In this document: positions 27,542-36,062 of the stretch, piece after piece
How positions within the stretch are numbered: position 1 is the stretch's first letter
How the letters are laid out: each line of letters begins with the position of its first letter
NCBI GenBank assembly: GCA_964440655.1
Contig: CAYTTA010000002.1
Location: 62,001 to 126,000, forward strand
Length of the DNA: 64,000 nucleotides
From: CAYTTA01 sp964440655
GTDB lineage: Bacteria; Bacteroidota; Rhodothermia; Balneolales; Balneolaceae
Direction: 5' to 3'
Position numbers and translations under genes: made by a program
The notes under the pieces: generated by a model
Seen by the model: only the letters and a program-made list of their open reading frames with translations
Told to the model about the DNA's origin: nothing
Databases searched by the model: none

Positions 27542-29764
27542 GTGCCTTATACACCTTCTTTGAAAATCGAGGAAATCAGGGCCATTTCCAACGGGACCCA
27601 TCCGGATCCCTTCTCGGTCCTCGGTCTGCACCATGTGGAGTGCGACGGAAAAACCAGTCTGGTTGCCCGGACTTTTCAGCCGGATGCAAAGCGGGTGGCA
27701 CTCCATCCTGCCGGCGGAAAACCCGCCGAAATGATCCGGATCAGTGAAGAGGGGGTGTTCGAACTGCCCATTCCCAGACGGAAGAAACGTTTTGCCTACC
27801 GGCTGGAAGTGGAGAATCATGCCGGAGAGGTCCGAAAGATCGAGGATCCCTACCGGTTCGGAAGGTTGACGGACGATTTCGATCTGCAGCTCTGGGTGGA
27901 GGGGAATCACCAAAAGGCATGGAAATGGATGGGCGCCCACATCATGGAAGTGGAAGGCGTCCGGGGAGCCCGGTTTGTGGTCTGCGCACCCGATGCGGCG
28001 CAGGTGAGTGTCGTGGGGACTTTCAACAACTGGGACGGTCGAGTCCACCCGATGCGGCGCTACCCCAATCACGGGATCTGGGAGATTTTCATTCCGGGGG
28101 TGGGAAAAGGGGATCTCTACAAATACCAGATCCGTTCCAGATTCCGTGACGAGCACTTTCTGAAGGCCGATCCTTATGCCCAGATGGCGGAGCTCCGGCC
28201 GGGAACGGCGTCGGTAGTGTGGGAGGAGCGCTACACCTGGCAGGACAGTGAGTGGATGGAGAAACGGGCGGCACTCCAGGCGCCGGACCGTCCTCTGGCG
28301 ATCTATGAGGTGCACGCCGGCTCGTGGAGACGAAAGGCAGAGGAGGAGCCCGGTTTTCTGAACTACAGGGAGCTTGCTGAAGAGCTCATCCCGTGGCTGC
28401 AACAGACGGGCTATACCCATGTGCAGCTGCTTCCAGTCGCAGAACATCCCTACGATCCCTCCTGGGGGTATCAGCTTACGGGGTACTACGCCGTGACCAG
28501 CCGCTACGGGACGCCGGGGGATTTCCGTTATTTCGTGGACCGGTGCCATCAGGCTGGCATCGGAGTGATTCTGGACTGGGTGCCCGGTCACTTTGCCCGC
28601 GACGCCCACGGCCTGGTGAAGTTTGACGGCACCTCCCTCTATGAACACGCAGACCCCCGCCAGGGGGAGCACGCCGACTGGGGAACACTCATTTTCAATT
28701 ACGGACGCACGGAGGTGATTAATTTTCTCATCTCCAACGCGGTCTACTGGCTGGAGGAGTTTCACCTGGACGGCATCCGGGTCGATGCGGTCGCTTCCAT
28801 GCTCTATCTGGACTACTCCAGGGAGGAGGGAGAGTGGGTGCCCAACAAGTTCGGAGGGCGGGAGAATCTGGAGGCGATCCATTTTCTGCGCCGTTTCAAT
28901 CAGGTCGTCCACGACCGGTTTCCTGGCATTCTGACGGTGGCCGAGGAGTCCACCTCCTGGGAGGGGGTGACCGCTCCGGTCGATGAGGGGGGGCTCGGGT
29001 TTGACTACAAGTGGAACATGGGGTGGATGAACGATACGCTGAGCTACTTCTCCAAGGATCCGGTTTATCGGAAGCACCACCATGGCCAGCTCACCTTTTC
29101 GATGATCTATGCCTTTTCGGAGAGCTTTATCCTTCCGCTCTCCCACGACGAGGTGGTCCATATGAAGCAGTCGCTGCTCTCCAAGATGCCGGGTGACGAC
29201 TGGCAGAAGTTCGCCAACCTCCGGCTGCTCTACACCTATCAGTACACCCACCCCGGCAAGAAGCTCCTCTTCATGGGAGGGGAGATCGCCCAGTGGGGGG
29301 AATGGTCGCAGGATCGCTCCCTCGACTGGCACCTGCTGCAGTGGGAGAATCATCAGGGGATGCGTCTACTTGTATCCGACCTGAACCGTCTCTACCGTCA
29401 GGAGTCTCCGCTGCACGAAGCGGATACAAGCTGGGAAGGATTTGAGTGGATCGACTTCCGGGACAAGGAGAACAGCATCGTCTCCTGGATCCGGCGCGCT
29501 CCGGCACAGAATGAATATCTGGTGGTGGTGCTCAACTTCACACCGGAGGTGCATCATGGCTACCGGATCGGGGTGCCTGAGGCGGGCAAATATGATACGA
29601 TCTTCAACAGTGACTCCCGTTACTATCAGGGAAGCAACACCGGAAATGCCGTTGCGGTGGCGGTGGAAGAGGAGTGGCACGGCAAACCGTTTCATCTCTC
29701 CCTCACCATTCCGCCACTGGCCGGCATCATCTTGAAACCGCGGAAAAAAGAGGATGAGAAGTGA
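27542..29764 (+). CDS. glgB: 1,4-alpha-glucan branching enzyme
   Basis: GlgB cuts alpha-1,4 chains and re-attaches them as alpha-1,6 branches. An N-terminal GlgB-specific domain (HPDPFSVLGLHHV) and a CBM48 domain (VCAPDAAQVSVVGTFNNWDG) precede the GH13 barrel. Catalytic residues are Asp415 in FHLDGIRVDAVASM and Glu468 in TVAEESTSW, and LSHDEVVH contains the transition-state stabilising Asp. At 740 residues it is the long-form bacterial enzyme. The start is a GTG at the beginning of the conserved domain. It overlaps malQ by GTGA, so the two are translationally coupled. It is divergent from the LolC/E permease gene. Confidence 0.96.
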   Translation: MPYTPSLKIEEIRAISNGTHPDPFSVLGLHHVECDGKTSLVARTFQPDAKRVALHPAGGKPAEMIRISEEGVFELPIPRRKKRFAYRLEVENHAGEVRKIEDPYRFGRLTDDFDLQLWVEGNHQKAWKWMGAHIMEVEGVRGARFVVCAPDAAQVSVVGTFNNWDGRVHPMRRYPNHGIWEIFIPGVGKGDLYKYQIRSRFRDEHFLKADPYAQMAELRPGTASVVWEERYTWQDSEWMEKRAALQAPDRPLAIYEVHAGSWRRKAEEEPGFLNYRELAEELIPWLQQTGYTHVQLLPVAEHPYDPSWGYQLTGYYAVTSRYGTPGDFRYFVDRCHQAGIGVILDWVPGHFARDAHGLVKFDGTSLYEHADPRQGEHADWGTLIFNYGRTEVINFLISNAVYWLEEFHLDGIRVDAVASMLYLDYSREEGEWVPNKFGGRENLEAIHFLRRFNQVVHDRFPGILTVAEESTSWEGVTAPVDEGGLGFDYKWNMGWMNDTLSYFSKDPVYRKHHHGQLTFSMIYAFSESFILPLSHDEVVHMKQSLLSKMPGDDWQKFANLRLLYTYQYTHPGKKLLFMGGEIAQWGEWSQDRSLDWHLLQWENHQGMRLLVSDLNRLYRQESPLHEADTSWEGFEWIDFRDKENSIVSWIRRAPAQNEYLVVVLNFTPEVHHGYRIGVPEAGKYDTIFNSDSRYYQGSNTGNAVAVAVEEEWHGKPFHLSLTIPPLAGIILKPRKKEDEK

Positions 29765-31434
29765 GGTTCCCCCGTTCCTGCGGCACGCTTCTTCATCCGA
29801 CCTCCTTTCCCTCACTCTACGGGATGGGGGATCTGGGACCGGCGGCTCTGGAGTTTCTCGATTTTCTGCAGGAGACAGGGCAGACCATCTGGCAGGTCCT
29901 TCCGCTTGGTCCGACGGGTGCGGGCAACTCCCCCTACCACTCCTGGTCTGCTTTCGCGGGCAATCCCTGGCTGATCAGTCCCGATCGGCTGGCGGAGCGG
30001 GGTCTCCTTGAGCGGCACGAGCTGGAGGCGGCAGCCGCTGAAGCGGAGGCCGGACGGAAAGCGGCTGCCGATGCCGCAGCTGCCGGCAGGGATCGGGTGG
30101 ATCCGGGTTCACCGGGAGAGGGTGCGGAGGCCTCGGAGAAAGAAAGCCCCGGTGGAAGGGGAGGTGCCATTGCAGAAGAGTGGGTCCGGGGGAGCAAAAG
30201 GTACGGTCTGCTCCCTCCCGGGGACCCCTGTCGTATCGACTATGCTCTTGCCTTCCGGGTAAAGGAGCCCCTTTTCCGGCTGGCCTACGATCGCTTCCTG
30301 CACCGCAACGATGATCGTGATCGGGAGAAGCTGGAGCGCTTCCGCATGGAGAATCACTACTGGCTTTCTGATTACACAGCCTACATGGTGTTGCGGGAAC
30401 TGCACCGGGGAGAGTCCTGGGAGAGGTGGGAGGAAGGAGCATCCGAACGGGATCCGGAAACGATTGCCGCCCTGCGGGCATCCCACGCCCGGGAGATCGG
30501 CTGGCAGGAGTGGCTTCAGTATGAGTTTTTCAATCAGTGGGCCTCGATCAGGGAGGAGGCCCGGCACCGGGGAGTCCGCATCATCGGGGATCTGCCCATC
30601 TATGTCTCTCACGACAGTGCCGATGTCTGGGCGCACCGTCACTGCTTTTCATTGGATCCGGAGGGGAATCCGGAATTTGTAGCCGGAGTCCCGCCCGACT
30701 ATTTCAGTACAACCGGGCAGCTCTGGGGGAATCCGGTCTACAGATGGGATGTGCTGGCTCGGGACGGCTACCGCTGGTGGATGGAGCGGTTCCGGCAGGC
30801 GATGAGGATGGCCGATGCGGTCCGGGTGGATCATTTCCGCGGTTTCGAGGCGGGATGGCAGGTGCCTTCCGGCGCTCCGGATGCGGTGGATGGAGTCTGG
30901 GTGAAGGGTCCCGGGCATAAGTTTTTCGATACGGTACAGAAGGTTCTGGGCCCGCTTCCTGTCATCGCGGAGAACCTGGGTGTCATTACGGAGGAGGTCG
31001 AGGCGCTGCGGAGGCAATTCGGGTTCCCCGGAATGAATGTTTTGCAGTTTGCCTTTGACGACGACCCAAAAAATGGTTTCCTTCCACACAATCACGAACC
31101 GAATAACGTGGTCTATTCGGGGACACACGACAACGATACAACCCGCGGCTGGTATGAAGATGCGCCGGAGCTCCACCGGCACTGCATGAGGGTCTATACA
31201 CGATCGGACGGGAGTGACCCTGCACGGGAGTTGATTCGTCTGGGGATGCTGTCGGTTTGCGATCAGGCGATCTTCCCGCTTCAGGACTTCATGGATCTGG
31301 GGCCGGGGCACCGGATGAATCTGCCCGGTACGGCGGAGCACAACTGGGAGTGGCGGTACACCCGGGAGATGCTGGAGCGGGTGGACCGGGAGTGGATCCG
31401 GGACCTGATCAGGCTGAGCAACCGGCCGGGGTGA
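29761..31434 (+). CDS. malQ: 4-alpha-glucanotransferase (amylomaltase, GH77)
   Basis: MalQ transfers maltooligosaccharide segments between chains, feeding phosphorylase. The N-terminus PRSCGTLLHPTSFPSLYGMG and WQVLPLGPTGAGNSPYHSWS are GH77 signatures. Catalytic Asp357 lies in DAVRVDHFRGFEAGW, the acid/base Glu in PVIAENLGVI, and the third carboxylate in YSGTHDNDTTRGWY. Residues ~86-150 form an unusual Ala/Glu/Gly-rich insert (AAAEAEAGRKAAADAAAAGR onward) that most homologues lack. The GTG start is coupled to the end of glgB. At 557 residues it is a little longer than the ~500 typical of the family, as the insert predicts. Confidence 0.95.
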   Translation: MRFPRSCGTLLHPTSFPSLYGMGDLGPAALEFLDFLQETGQTIWQVLPLGPTGAGNSPYHSWSAFAGNPWLISPDRLAERGLLERHELEAAAAEAEAGRKAAADAAAAGRDRVDPGSPGEGAEASEKESPGGRGGAIAEEWVRGSKRYGLLPPGDPCRIDYALAFRVKEPLFRLAYDRFLHRNDDRDREKLERFRMENHYWLSDYTAYMVLRELHRGESWERWEEGASERDPETIAALRASHAREIGWQEWLQYEFFNQWASIREEARHRGVRIIGDLPIYVSHDSADVWAHRHCFSLDPEGNPEFVAGVPPDYFSTTGQLWGNPVYRWDVLARDGYRWWMERFRQAMRMADAVRVDHFRGFEAGWQVPSGAPDAVDGVWVKGPGHKFFDTVQKVLGPLPVIAENLGVITEEVEALRRQFGFPGMNVLQFAFDDDPKNGFLPHNHEPNNVVYSGTHDNDTTRGWYEDAPELHRHCMRVYTRSDGSDPARELIRLGMLSVCDQAIFPLQDFMDLGPGHRMNLPGTAEHNWEWRYTREMLERVDREWIRDLIRLSNRPG

Positions 31435-31649
31435 ATTGCCGGAATGACCGGACTTGACGTGCCCGGAAGTGCCGCGGGCCGGTTTTGGGACGTGCCTGGA
31501 TGAGTGACGGGATAACGGGTACGGACAGCGTTCCTGCACGATGAACTGAGCGGGACAATACCCCTCCGGAACGGGTGCGGGCACCCTGAAAGGGCCGTCC
31601 GGCGGTTGCTTTATAAAGAAGACTTCATTTACTATCTTGCGCGGGTTAA

Positions 31650-32525
31650 ATGAATAAAATGCATGACATGCCATTCGAACTGAACAACCTGCCCTATCGT
31701 ACGGCAAAACCCCGGACGAACGGGATTACGCTGGTACTGGACAAGGGGTACAGTGTTCGGCAGGCCGAGGATTTCTGTGAGACCTCCGCGGACCATATCG
31801 ACATTGTGAAGCTGGGGTGGGGCACCTCCTACGTGACCCGGAACCTCGAAGAGAAGCTGGAGGTTTACCGGAACTACGGTATTCCGGTCTATCTGGGAGG
31901 AACCCTCTTTGAAGCCTACGTTCTGCGGGATCAGCTGGACTGTTACATCCGACTGATGAAGAAGTATGACATCCGCTTTGTGGAGGTTTCGAACGGCACG
32001 ATCTGGCTCTCGGACCAGAAGAAAATCGACATCATCCGCCAGCTCAGCCAGGACTTCACGGTTCTCTCCGAAGTCGGAAGCAAGAATCCCAATGATGTGA
32101 TCCCGCCCTACAAGTGGGTCCGCATGATTGAACGGGAGCTGGAGGCAGGTGCCTGGAAGGTGATCTGCGAGGCGCGGGAGAGCGGCAACGTGGGAGTTTT
32201 CCGGCCCAACGGAGAGGTGAGGTCGGGTTTGATCGATGAAATCGCCGACCAGATCTCTCCGGACCATCTCATCTTTGAAGCTCCACAGAAGGAGCAGCAG
32301 GTCTGGTTTATCCGGAAATTCGGCAGCAACGTGAATCTGGGGAATATCCAGCCGATGGAGGTGATCCCGGTCGAGACGCTCCGGCTCGGTCTGAGGGGGG
32401 ACACCCTGTTTGATTTCTATACCATTGAGCAGGAGAAGCTGAACGGACAGGAGAAACCGGCCGGAAAGAGGAAACTGAACGGAATCCATCCGAACAACGG
32501 CAGTCAGGAATCTCAACAGGGATAA
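31650..32525 (+). CDS. comA: Phosphosulfolactate synthase (ComA)
   Basis: ComA adds sulfite to phosphoenolpyruvate, giving 2-phospho-3-sulfolactate. The protein is a TIM barrel with strong similarity, as I recall it, to archaeal ComA: GITLVLDKGYSVRQAEDFCE, IVKLGWGTSYV, PVYLGGTLFE, VEVSNGTIWL, LSEVGSKNP, ICEARESGNVG, IFEAPQKEQQVWFI, and ETLRLGLRGDTLFDF. The core ends near residue 265 and a short Lys/Asn-rich tail follows. At 291 residues it is slightly longer than archaeal ComA (~250). The phosphatase partner ComB is encoded at 5 kb, so both reactions to 3-sulfolactate are present. It is followed after 23 bases by the half-size GlgA-like gene, suggesting cotranscription. Confidence 0.88.
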   Translation: MNKMHDMPFELNNLPYRTAKPRTNGITLVLDKGYSVRQAEDFCETSADHIDIVKLGWGTSYVTRNLEEKLEVYRNYGIPVYLGGTLFEAYVLRDQLDCYIRLMKKYDIRFVEVSNGTIWLSDQKKIDIIRQLSQDFTVLSEVGSKNPNDVIPPYKWVRMIERELEAGAWKVICEARESGNVGVFRPNGEVRSGLIDEIADQISPDHLIFEAPQKEQQVWFIRKFGSNVNLGNIQPMEVIPVETLRLGLRGDTLFDFYTIEQEKLNGQEKPAGKRKLNGIHPNNGSQESQQG

Positions 32526-32548
32526 AAGATCCAGGGGATCAGAAGAAA

Positions 32549-33355
32549 ATGAAGATACTCTATGCAGCAGCCGAAATCGCACCTTTTGCAAGGATGACCC
32601 ATACGGCGGATCTTCTCCGCTTTCTTCCGGCTTCACTGCAGGACAAGGGATTCGAGATCCGTATCCTCCTACCCAAGTACGGGACGATCAACGACCGCCG
32701 GAACCGGCTCCATGAAGTGATCCGCCTCTCGGGCATCGAGGTTGAGGTGGCTGGAGAGACCGAATCGATGAAGATCAAGGTGGCGAGCATTCCAAACGCC
32801 AAGCTGCAGGTCTACTTCCTCGATAACGACACCTATTTCAAGCGGAAGGGGATGTTCACCGATCCCAAGACCGACACCTGGTACGAGGACAATGCCCGCC
32901 GGGTTGCTTTCTACAACAAGGGGGTTCTCGAGACGGTCATCAGCCTGGGGTGGGAGCCCGATATCATTCACTGTCATGACTGGCCTGCGGGATTGATCCC
33001 CCTCCTGGTCCGCACCCTCTACCGGGACGAGGAGATCTTCCGGAATACGAAAATCGTCTACAACCTGCATCATCCGGAAAACATGGGTATTTTCGACTCC
33101 CCCGAGATCCTCGAGGTGCTGGGTCTGCCGGAGGATGTGGACAAGGATCAGTTTGTCGTGGATGGAAAAGTGGACCTGCTCCGGCTCGGTCTCTCCTGGA
33201 GCGATTACGTGGTTACGGGGAACCAGTTGAATGGGGAATTCGACGATCTTTTCCGGGAACTGAAGATCGAACCGACCAAAATTCAAGGCTCGCCAGAAGA
33301 TGTTTCTGCAAAATTTGCCGATTACTACCGAGAAATCGCCCCCCCGGAAGGATAA
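32549..33355 (+). CDS. Half-length glycogen/starch synthase-like protein (GT5 N-terminal domain only)
   Basis: The 268 residues correspond to the N-terminal Rossmann half of GlgA: MKILYAAAEIAPFARMTHTA, FEIRILLPKYGTINDRR, PDIIHCHDWPAGLIPLLVRT. The ADP-glucose-binding KxGGL motif expected after AEIAPF is replaced by ARMTHTAD. The whole C-terminal GT-B domain, with the catalytic donor site, is missing. The gene ends in coding sequence with no remnant downstream, so it is not a simple truncation. I recall the same short form in Bacteroidota, next to DUF4270 genes, as here. A normal glycogen synthase function is doubtful. A regulatory, scaffold or other glycan-binding role is an inference. Confidence 0.8.
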   Translation: MKILYAAAEIAPFARMTHTADLLRFLPASLQDKGFEIRILLPKYGTINDRRNRLHEVIRLSGIEVEVAGETESMKIKVASIPNAKLQVYFLDNDTYFKRKGMFTDPKTDTWYEDNARRVAFYNKGVLETVISLGWEPDIIHCHDWPAGLIPLLVRTLYRDEEIFRNTKIVYNLHHPENMGIFDSPEILEVLGLPEDVDKDQFVVDGKVDLLRLGLSWSDYVVTGNQLNGEFDDLFRELKIEPTKIQGSPEDVSAKFADYYREIAPPEG

Positions 33356-34667
33356 TAATACATACCCCCGGGACGTAGACACTCCCGCAGGCTTTCCTGT
33401 AAACACCCCCAAATTGCACTCTCTTTTGGTCCGACCCTCTTTCGCCGCACTGCTTCTGGCATCTCTCTGTCTGACCGGATGGATGACCGGATGCAAGGAT
33501 CCCACACCGCTGGACGGCGGATTTCTCGATCCGGGACCGGGTCTGGAGATCCGCACGGTTCCCGTGGAGTCGGTCGAACCCTACTCTGTGGAGAGCTATG
33601 CCGGCCGGCATCGCGTCATGGGAATCGGTCGTTATGACGATCCCCTTTTCGGGGAGTACCTCTCGATCGGTGTGATCAAGCCCGCCATCGATACCCTCAA
33701 AACCGGCTCCCGCATTGAGGAGGAGGTTCCGTTCCGGCTCAGGCTGGTCTTCAGTTCAGAGATCTACGGTGACCCCGCCTCCACGGCGAGTTTCAATCTC
33801 TATCCGGTCACCGAACCCTGGAGAGGAGCGGAACTCCGTTTCGGGCAGAGTCTTCCTTATGACGAGACCCGTCCTGTGGGATCGTTCACCGCCGGCGCGG
33901 CCCTCGATACCATACTGGTCGACCTGGACAGGGAGTGGGTGGAGGAGTACAACCAGTTTCTTTCGATGAAGGAGTCGGAGCGTGACTCTCTCTACCGGGA
34001 TCAGTTTCACGGACTGGCCATCGTGCCGGATGCATCGGTATCCAAGGTGATTTTTCCTCTGGTCCGCCCTCTGACCGGAGAGACGGACGACGACACCAAA
34101 TTTGTCCGGTTTGTGGCCGGGGATGAGGGCGGTGGAGATGAGGATGGCAGGAAATTCCAGTCCGTTCTCGACTGGGGTGCTCTTCAGTTCCGTTCGGAGC
34201 CCGCCACGGAAGCTCAGGGTCTGATCGCCCACAGCACACTCGACCGAACCCTGCAGATTCATCCGGGGCTGGATGAGGAGAGACTTGGAAGCCGCAATCT
34301 GGCAAGTGCCATGTTGGTGCTCAATGAAAATCTTGATCTGATGGAGCAGTCTCTTCCCCCGGGACACAAGAGGCCGGAGATCAGCAGGATGAGCATTCAT
34401 ATCGTCAGCTGGGGGAGCGTCAATGATGCCGTCTTCACCCGTCCCCCCGATTTTACGGCGGAGAGCGATGAGGGGAGTTTCCGCTTTGACATCACATCCT
34501 GGGTGAACTCCCTTCTGTTTGATCAGCAGCCGGAAGGAAACCTCTATCTGACCGCGGGAACAGCGGGAGGGATTCCGTTTTCCACCCTCTTGTATGATGC
34601 GTCCGCTCCGGATGAGGAGAAGCGGCCAAAAATCTTGATAACGGCAGTCAAATCGGATCTGGAATGA
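33300..34667 (+). CDS. DUF4270-like lipoprotein
   Basis: After a long N-terminal lead there is a lipoprotein signal peptide (SFAALLLASLCLTGWMTGC, lipobox MTGC). The mature part begins with GRYDDPLFGEYLSIGVIKPA, resembling the 'G-Y-DP-FG' motif of DUF4270 proteins. It ends RFDITSWVNSLLFDQQPEGN then KRPKILITA, the beta-strand close expected for these surface lipoproteins. Function is unknown for the family. The ATG used overlaps the previous gene by 56 bases; an in-frame TTG at 33414 would give a more ordinary signal peptide and may be the true start. It is coupled to the following barrel gene by ATGA. The pairing with a half-GlgA gene matches what I recall of Bacteroidota. Confidence 0.68.
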   Translation: MFLQNLPITTEKSPPRKDNNTYPRDVDTPAGFPVNTPKLHSLLVRPSFAALLLASLCLTGWMTGCKDPTPLDGGFLDPGPGLEIRTVPVESVEPYSVESYAGRHRVMGIGRYDDPLFGEYLSIGVIKPAIDTLKTGSRIEEEVPFRLRLVFSSEIYGDPASTASFNLYPVTEPWRGAELRFGQSLPYDETRPVGSFTAGAALDTILVDLDREWVEEYNQFLSMKESERDSLYRDQFHGLAIVPDASVSKVIFPLVRPLTGETDDDTKFVRFVAGDEGGGDEDGRKFQSVLDWGALQFRSEPATEAQGLIAHSTLDRTLQIHPGLDEERLGSRNLASAMLVLNENLDLMEQSLPPGHKRPEISRMSIHIVSWGSVNDAVFTRPPDFTAESDEGSFRFDITSWVNSLLFDQQPEGNLYLTAGTAGGIPFSTLLYDASAPDEEKRPKILITAVKSDLE

Positions 34668-35989
34668 TGCGCGGCACCTCTATTCTCCGGTTCTTCCTGA
34701 TTGTGATGGTGGCGGGTCTCTTCCTGCCGGTTCAGACTCCGCTTCAGGCACAGACCCTGAGGAAGGCGGGGGCGGGGAGCCCCTATTCGGCCATCGGCCC
34801 CGGTGAACCGGCCGATCCGCTCTCCCCCTTTACCGCCGGCATGGGACTCTCCGGGGTCTCTTCCTGGGACCCCTATGCGGTGAACAGTGTGAACCCGGCT
34901 CTCTGGGGACTGAGCGGGTTCAGCCAGGGCAGCATTTCGGCCGGCCATATGAGTCATGATGTCTCTGAAGGGGAACTCCGTACAACCTACCAGAGGTTCA
35001 CGTTCGACCATTTTCAGGTGGTCTTTCCGGTGGTGCGATCACGGTTCGGATTCTCGTTCGGGTTTCAGCCGGTGACCCGATCGGTCTGGTCGCTCAGCCG
35101 GAACGACTCTTTTCCTTTCGAGGGGTTTGATGAGGAGGTCGGTGTCAATTTCAACCGCGAGGGGAGCGGGGGCATCAACAAGATGGAGCTGGGAATGGGA
35201 TGGCGTCCGAGTCCCTACTTCTCCATAGGGTATGCGGGATCCCTCCACTTCGCCTCCATGGAGCGTGAGTATATCACCCTTTTCGGTACAACCCGTATCA
35301 ACAGTCTTGCCTGGCGTGAGACATTTACGGGAACCTCCACCGGTCACCGTCTGGGATTGCATTTCCGCTATGCGGGTCTGTTGCGGACCAACGATTCGGT
35401 CTTTCTTGGAGGAACCCTCGCTTTTCCGGTCCGCTTCGGGATGGACCGGAGCCTGACCGGACTTCGGGATGTAGGCGGGAACTTCGTGGAGGTGGATCTG
35501 ATTGGAGAAAACGGGGTCCGGGATGGTGTGATGGAAATCCCATTAGAATTTAATCTCGGGCTTACGTATAATCCTGCTTCTTCTGTAAATATCTCGATCG
35601 AATATTTGCAGCAGTACTGGAAGCAGGCGGAGTTCACCTTCAATTCCCTGCAGGAACAATATCTTGTTGATCGATCCAAAGTAGGCCTTGGGGCTCAATA
35701 CCATCCCTATGTGACACGTGCCGGTGGATTTTTTTCCCGGCTCAAGTACAGCACCGGGATCTCCTGGGACAGTGGTCATCTGATGATCGATAACCAGAAT
35801 GTTGAAACCCTGCTCTTGCACGCCGGTATTGGAATCATTCCCGGTGCGACCCGCTCTTCGGTCGACCTTAGCTTTCACTACGGTTTTCGCGGGACAGGGA
35901 CAGAGAGCCTGATCCGTGAAACGATCTGGGGATTCAGACTCTCCCTGAATCTGGCTGAATTCATGTTTGTTCAACCGAGATTTCAATAA
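34664..35989 (+). CDS. Outer-membrane beta-barrel protein of unknown function
   Basis: A signal peptide (ILRFFLIVMVAGLFLPV, cleavage near LQAQ) is followed by ~410 residues with the glycine/aromatic strand pattern of outer-membrane barrels. Examples are GMGWRPSPYFSIGYAGSLHF, RLGLHFRYAGLL, and FNLGLTYNPASSVNISIEYL. The segment SVNPALWGLSGFSQGSISAG resembles the N-terminal part of FadL/OMPP1-like proteins, where a conserved NPA motif starts the plug, so a hydrophobic-substrate channel is possible. The chain ends EFMFVQPRFQ, an aromatic terminus suited to BAM insertion. It is translationally coupled to the DUF4270-like lipoprotein gene. A 12-base direct repeat overlaps its stop codon. Confidence 0.65.
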   Translation: MMRGTSILRFFLIVMVAGLFLPVQTPLQAQTLRKAGAGSPYSAIGPGEPADPLSPFTAGMGLSGVSSWDPYAVNSVNPALWGLSGFSQGSISAGHMSHDVSEGELRTTYQRFTFDHFQVVFPVVRSRFGFSFGFQPVTRSVWSLSRNDSFPFEGFDEEVGVNFNREGSGGINKMELGMGWRPSPYFSIGYAGSLHFASMEREYITLFGTTRINSLAWRETFTGTSTGHRLGLHFRYAGLLRTNDSVFLGGTLAFPVRFGMDRSLTGLRDVGGNFVEVDLIGENGVRDGVMEIPLEFNLGLTYNPASSVNISIEYLQQYWKQAEFTFNSLQEQYLVDRSKVGLGAQYHPYVTRAGGFFSRLKYSTGISWDSGHLMIDNQNVETLLLHAGIGIIPGATRSSVDLSFHYGFRGTGTESLIRETIWGFRLSLNLAEFMFVQPRFQ

Positions 35990-36041
35990 TAATTTTTGTC
36001 AATAATAATTTGCCCGCCGGCCCTGTTTACAGGGTACCGGC
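35984..36041. repeat. Direct repeat and hairpin between barrel and TPR genes
   Basis: CAATAATAATTT occurs twice, starting 16 bases apart, with the first copy overlapping the stop codon of the barrel gene. A strong hairpin follows: GCCGG-CCCTG, loop TTTA, CAGGG, bulged TA, CCGGC. No T-run follows the stem, so an internal processing or leader element for the TPR gene is as likely as termination. Confidence 0.5.
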
Positions 36042-36062
36042 AGAAACAGATGATTTAATCTT

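Noticed and set aside
27515..29353. 612-codon open frame antisense to glgB
   Set aside because: It lies opposite a gene with all GH13 catalytic motifs, has no recognisable domain, and long antisense frames are expected in GC-rich coding DNA.
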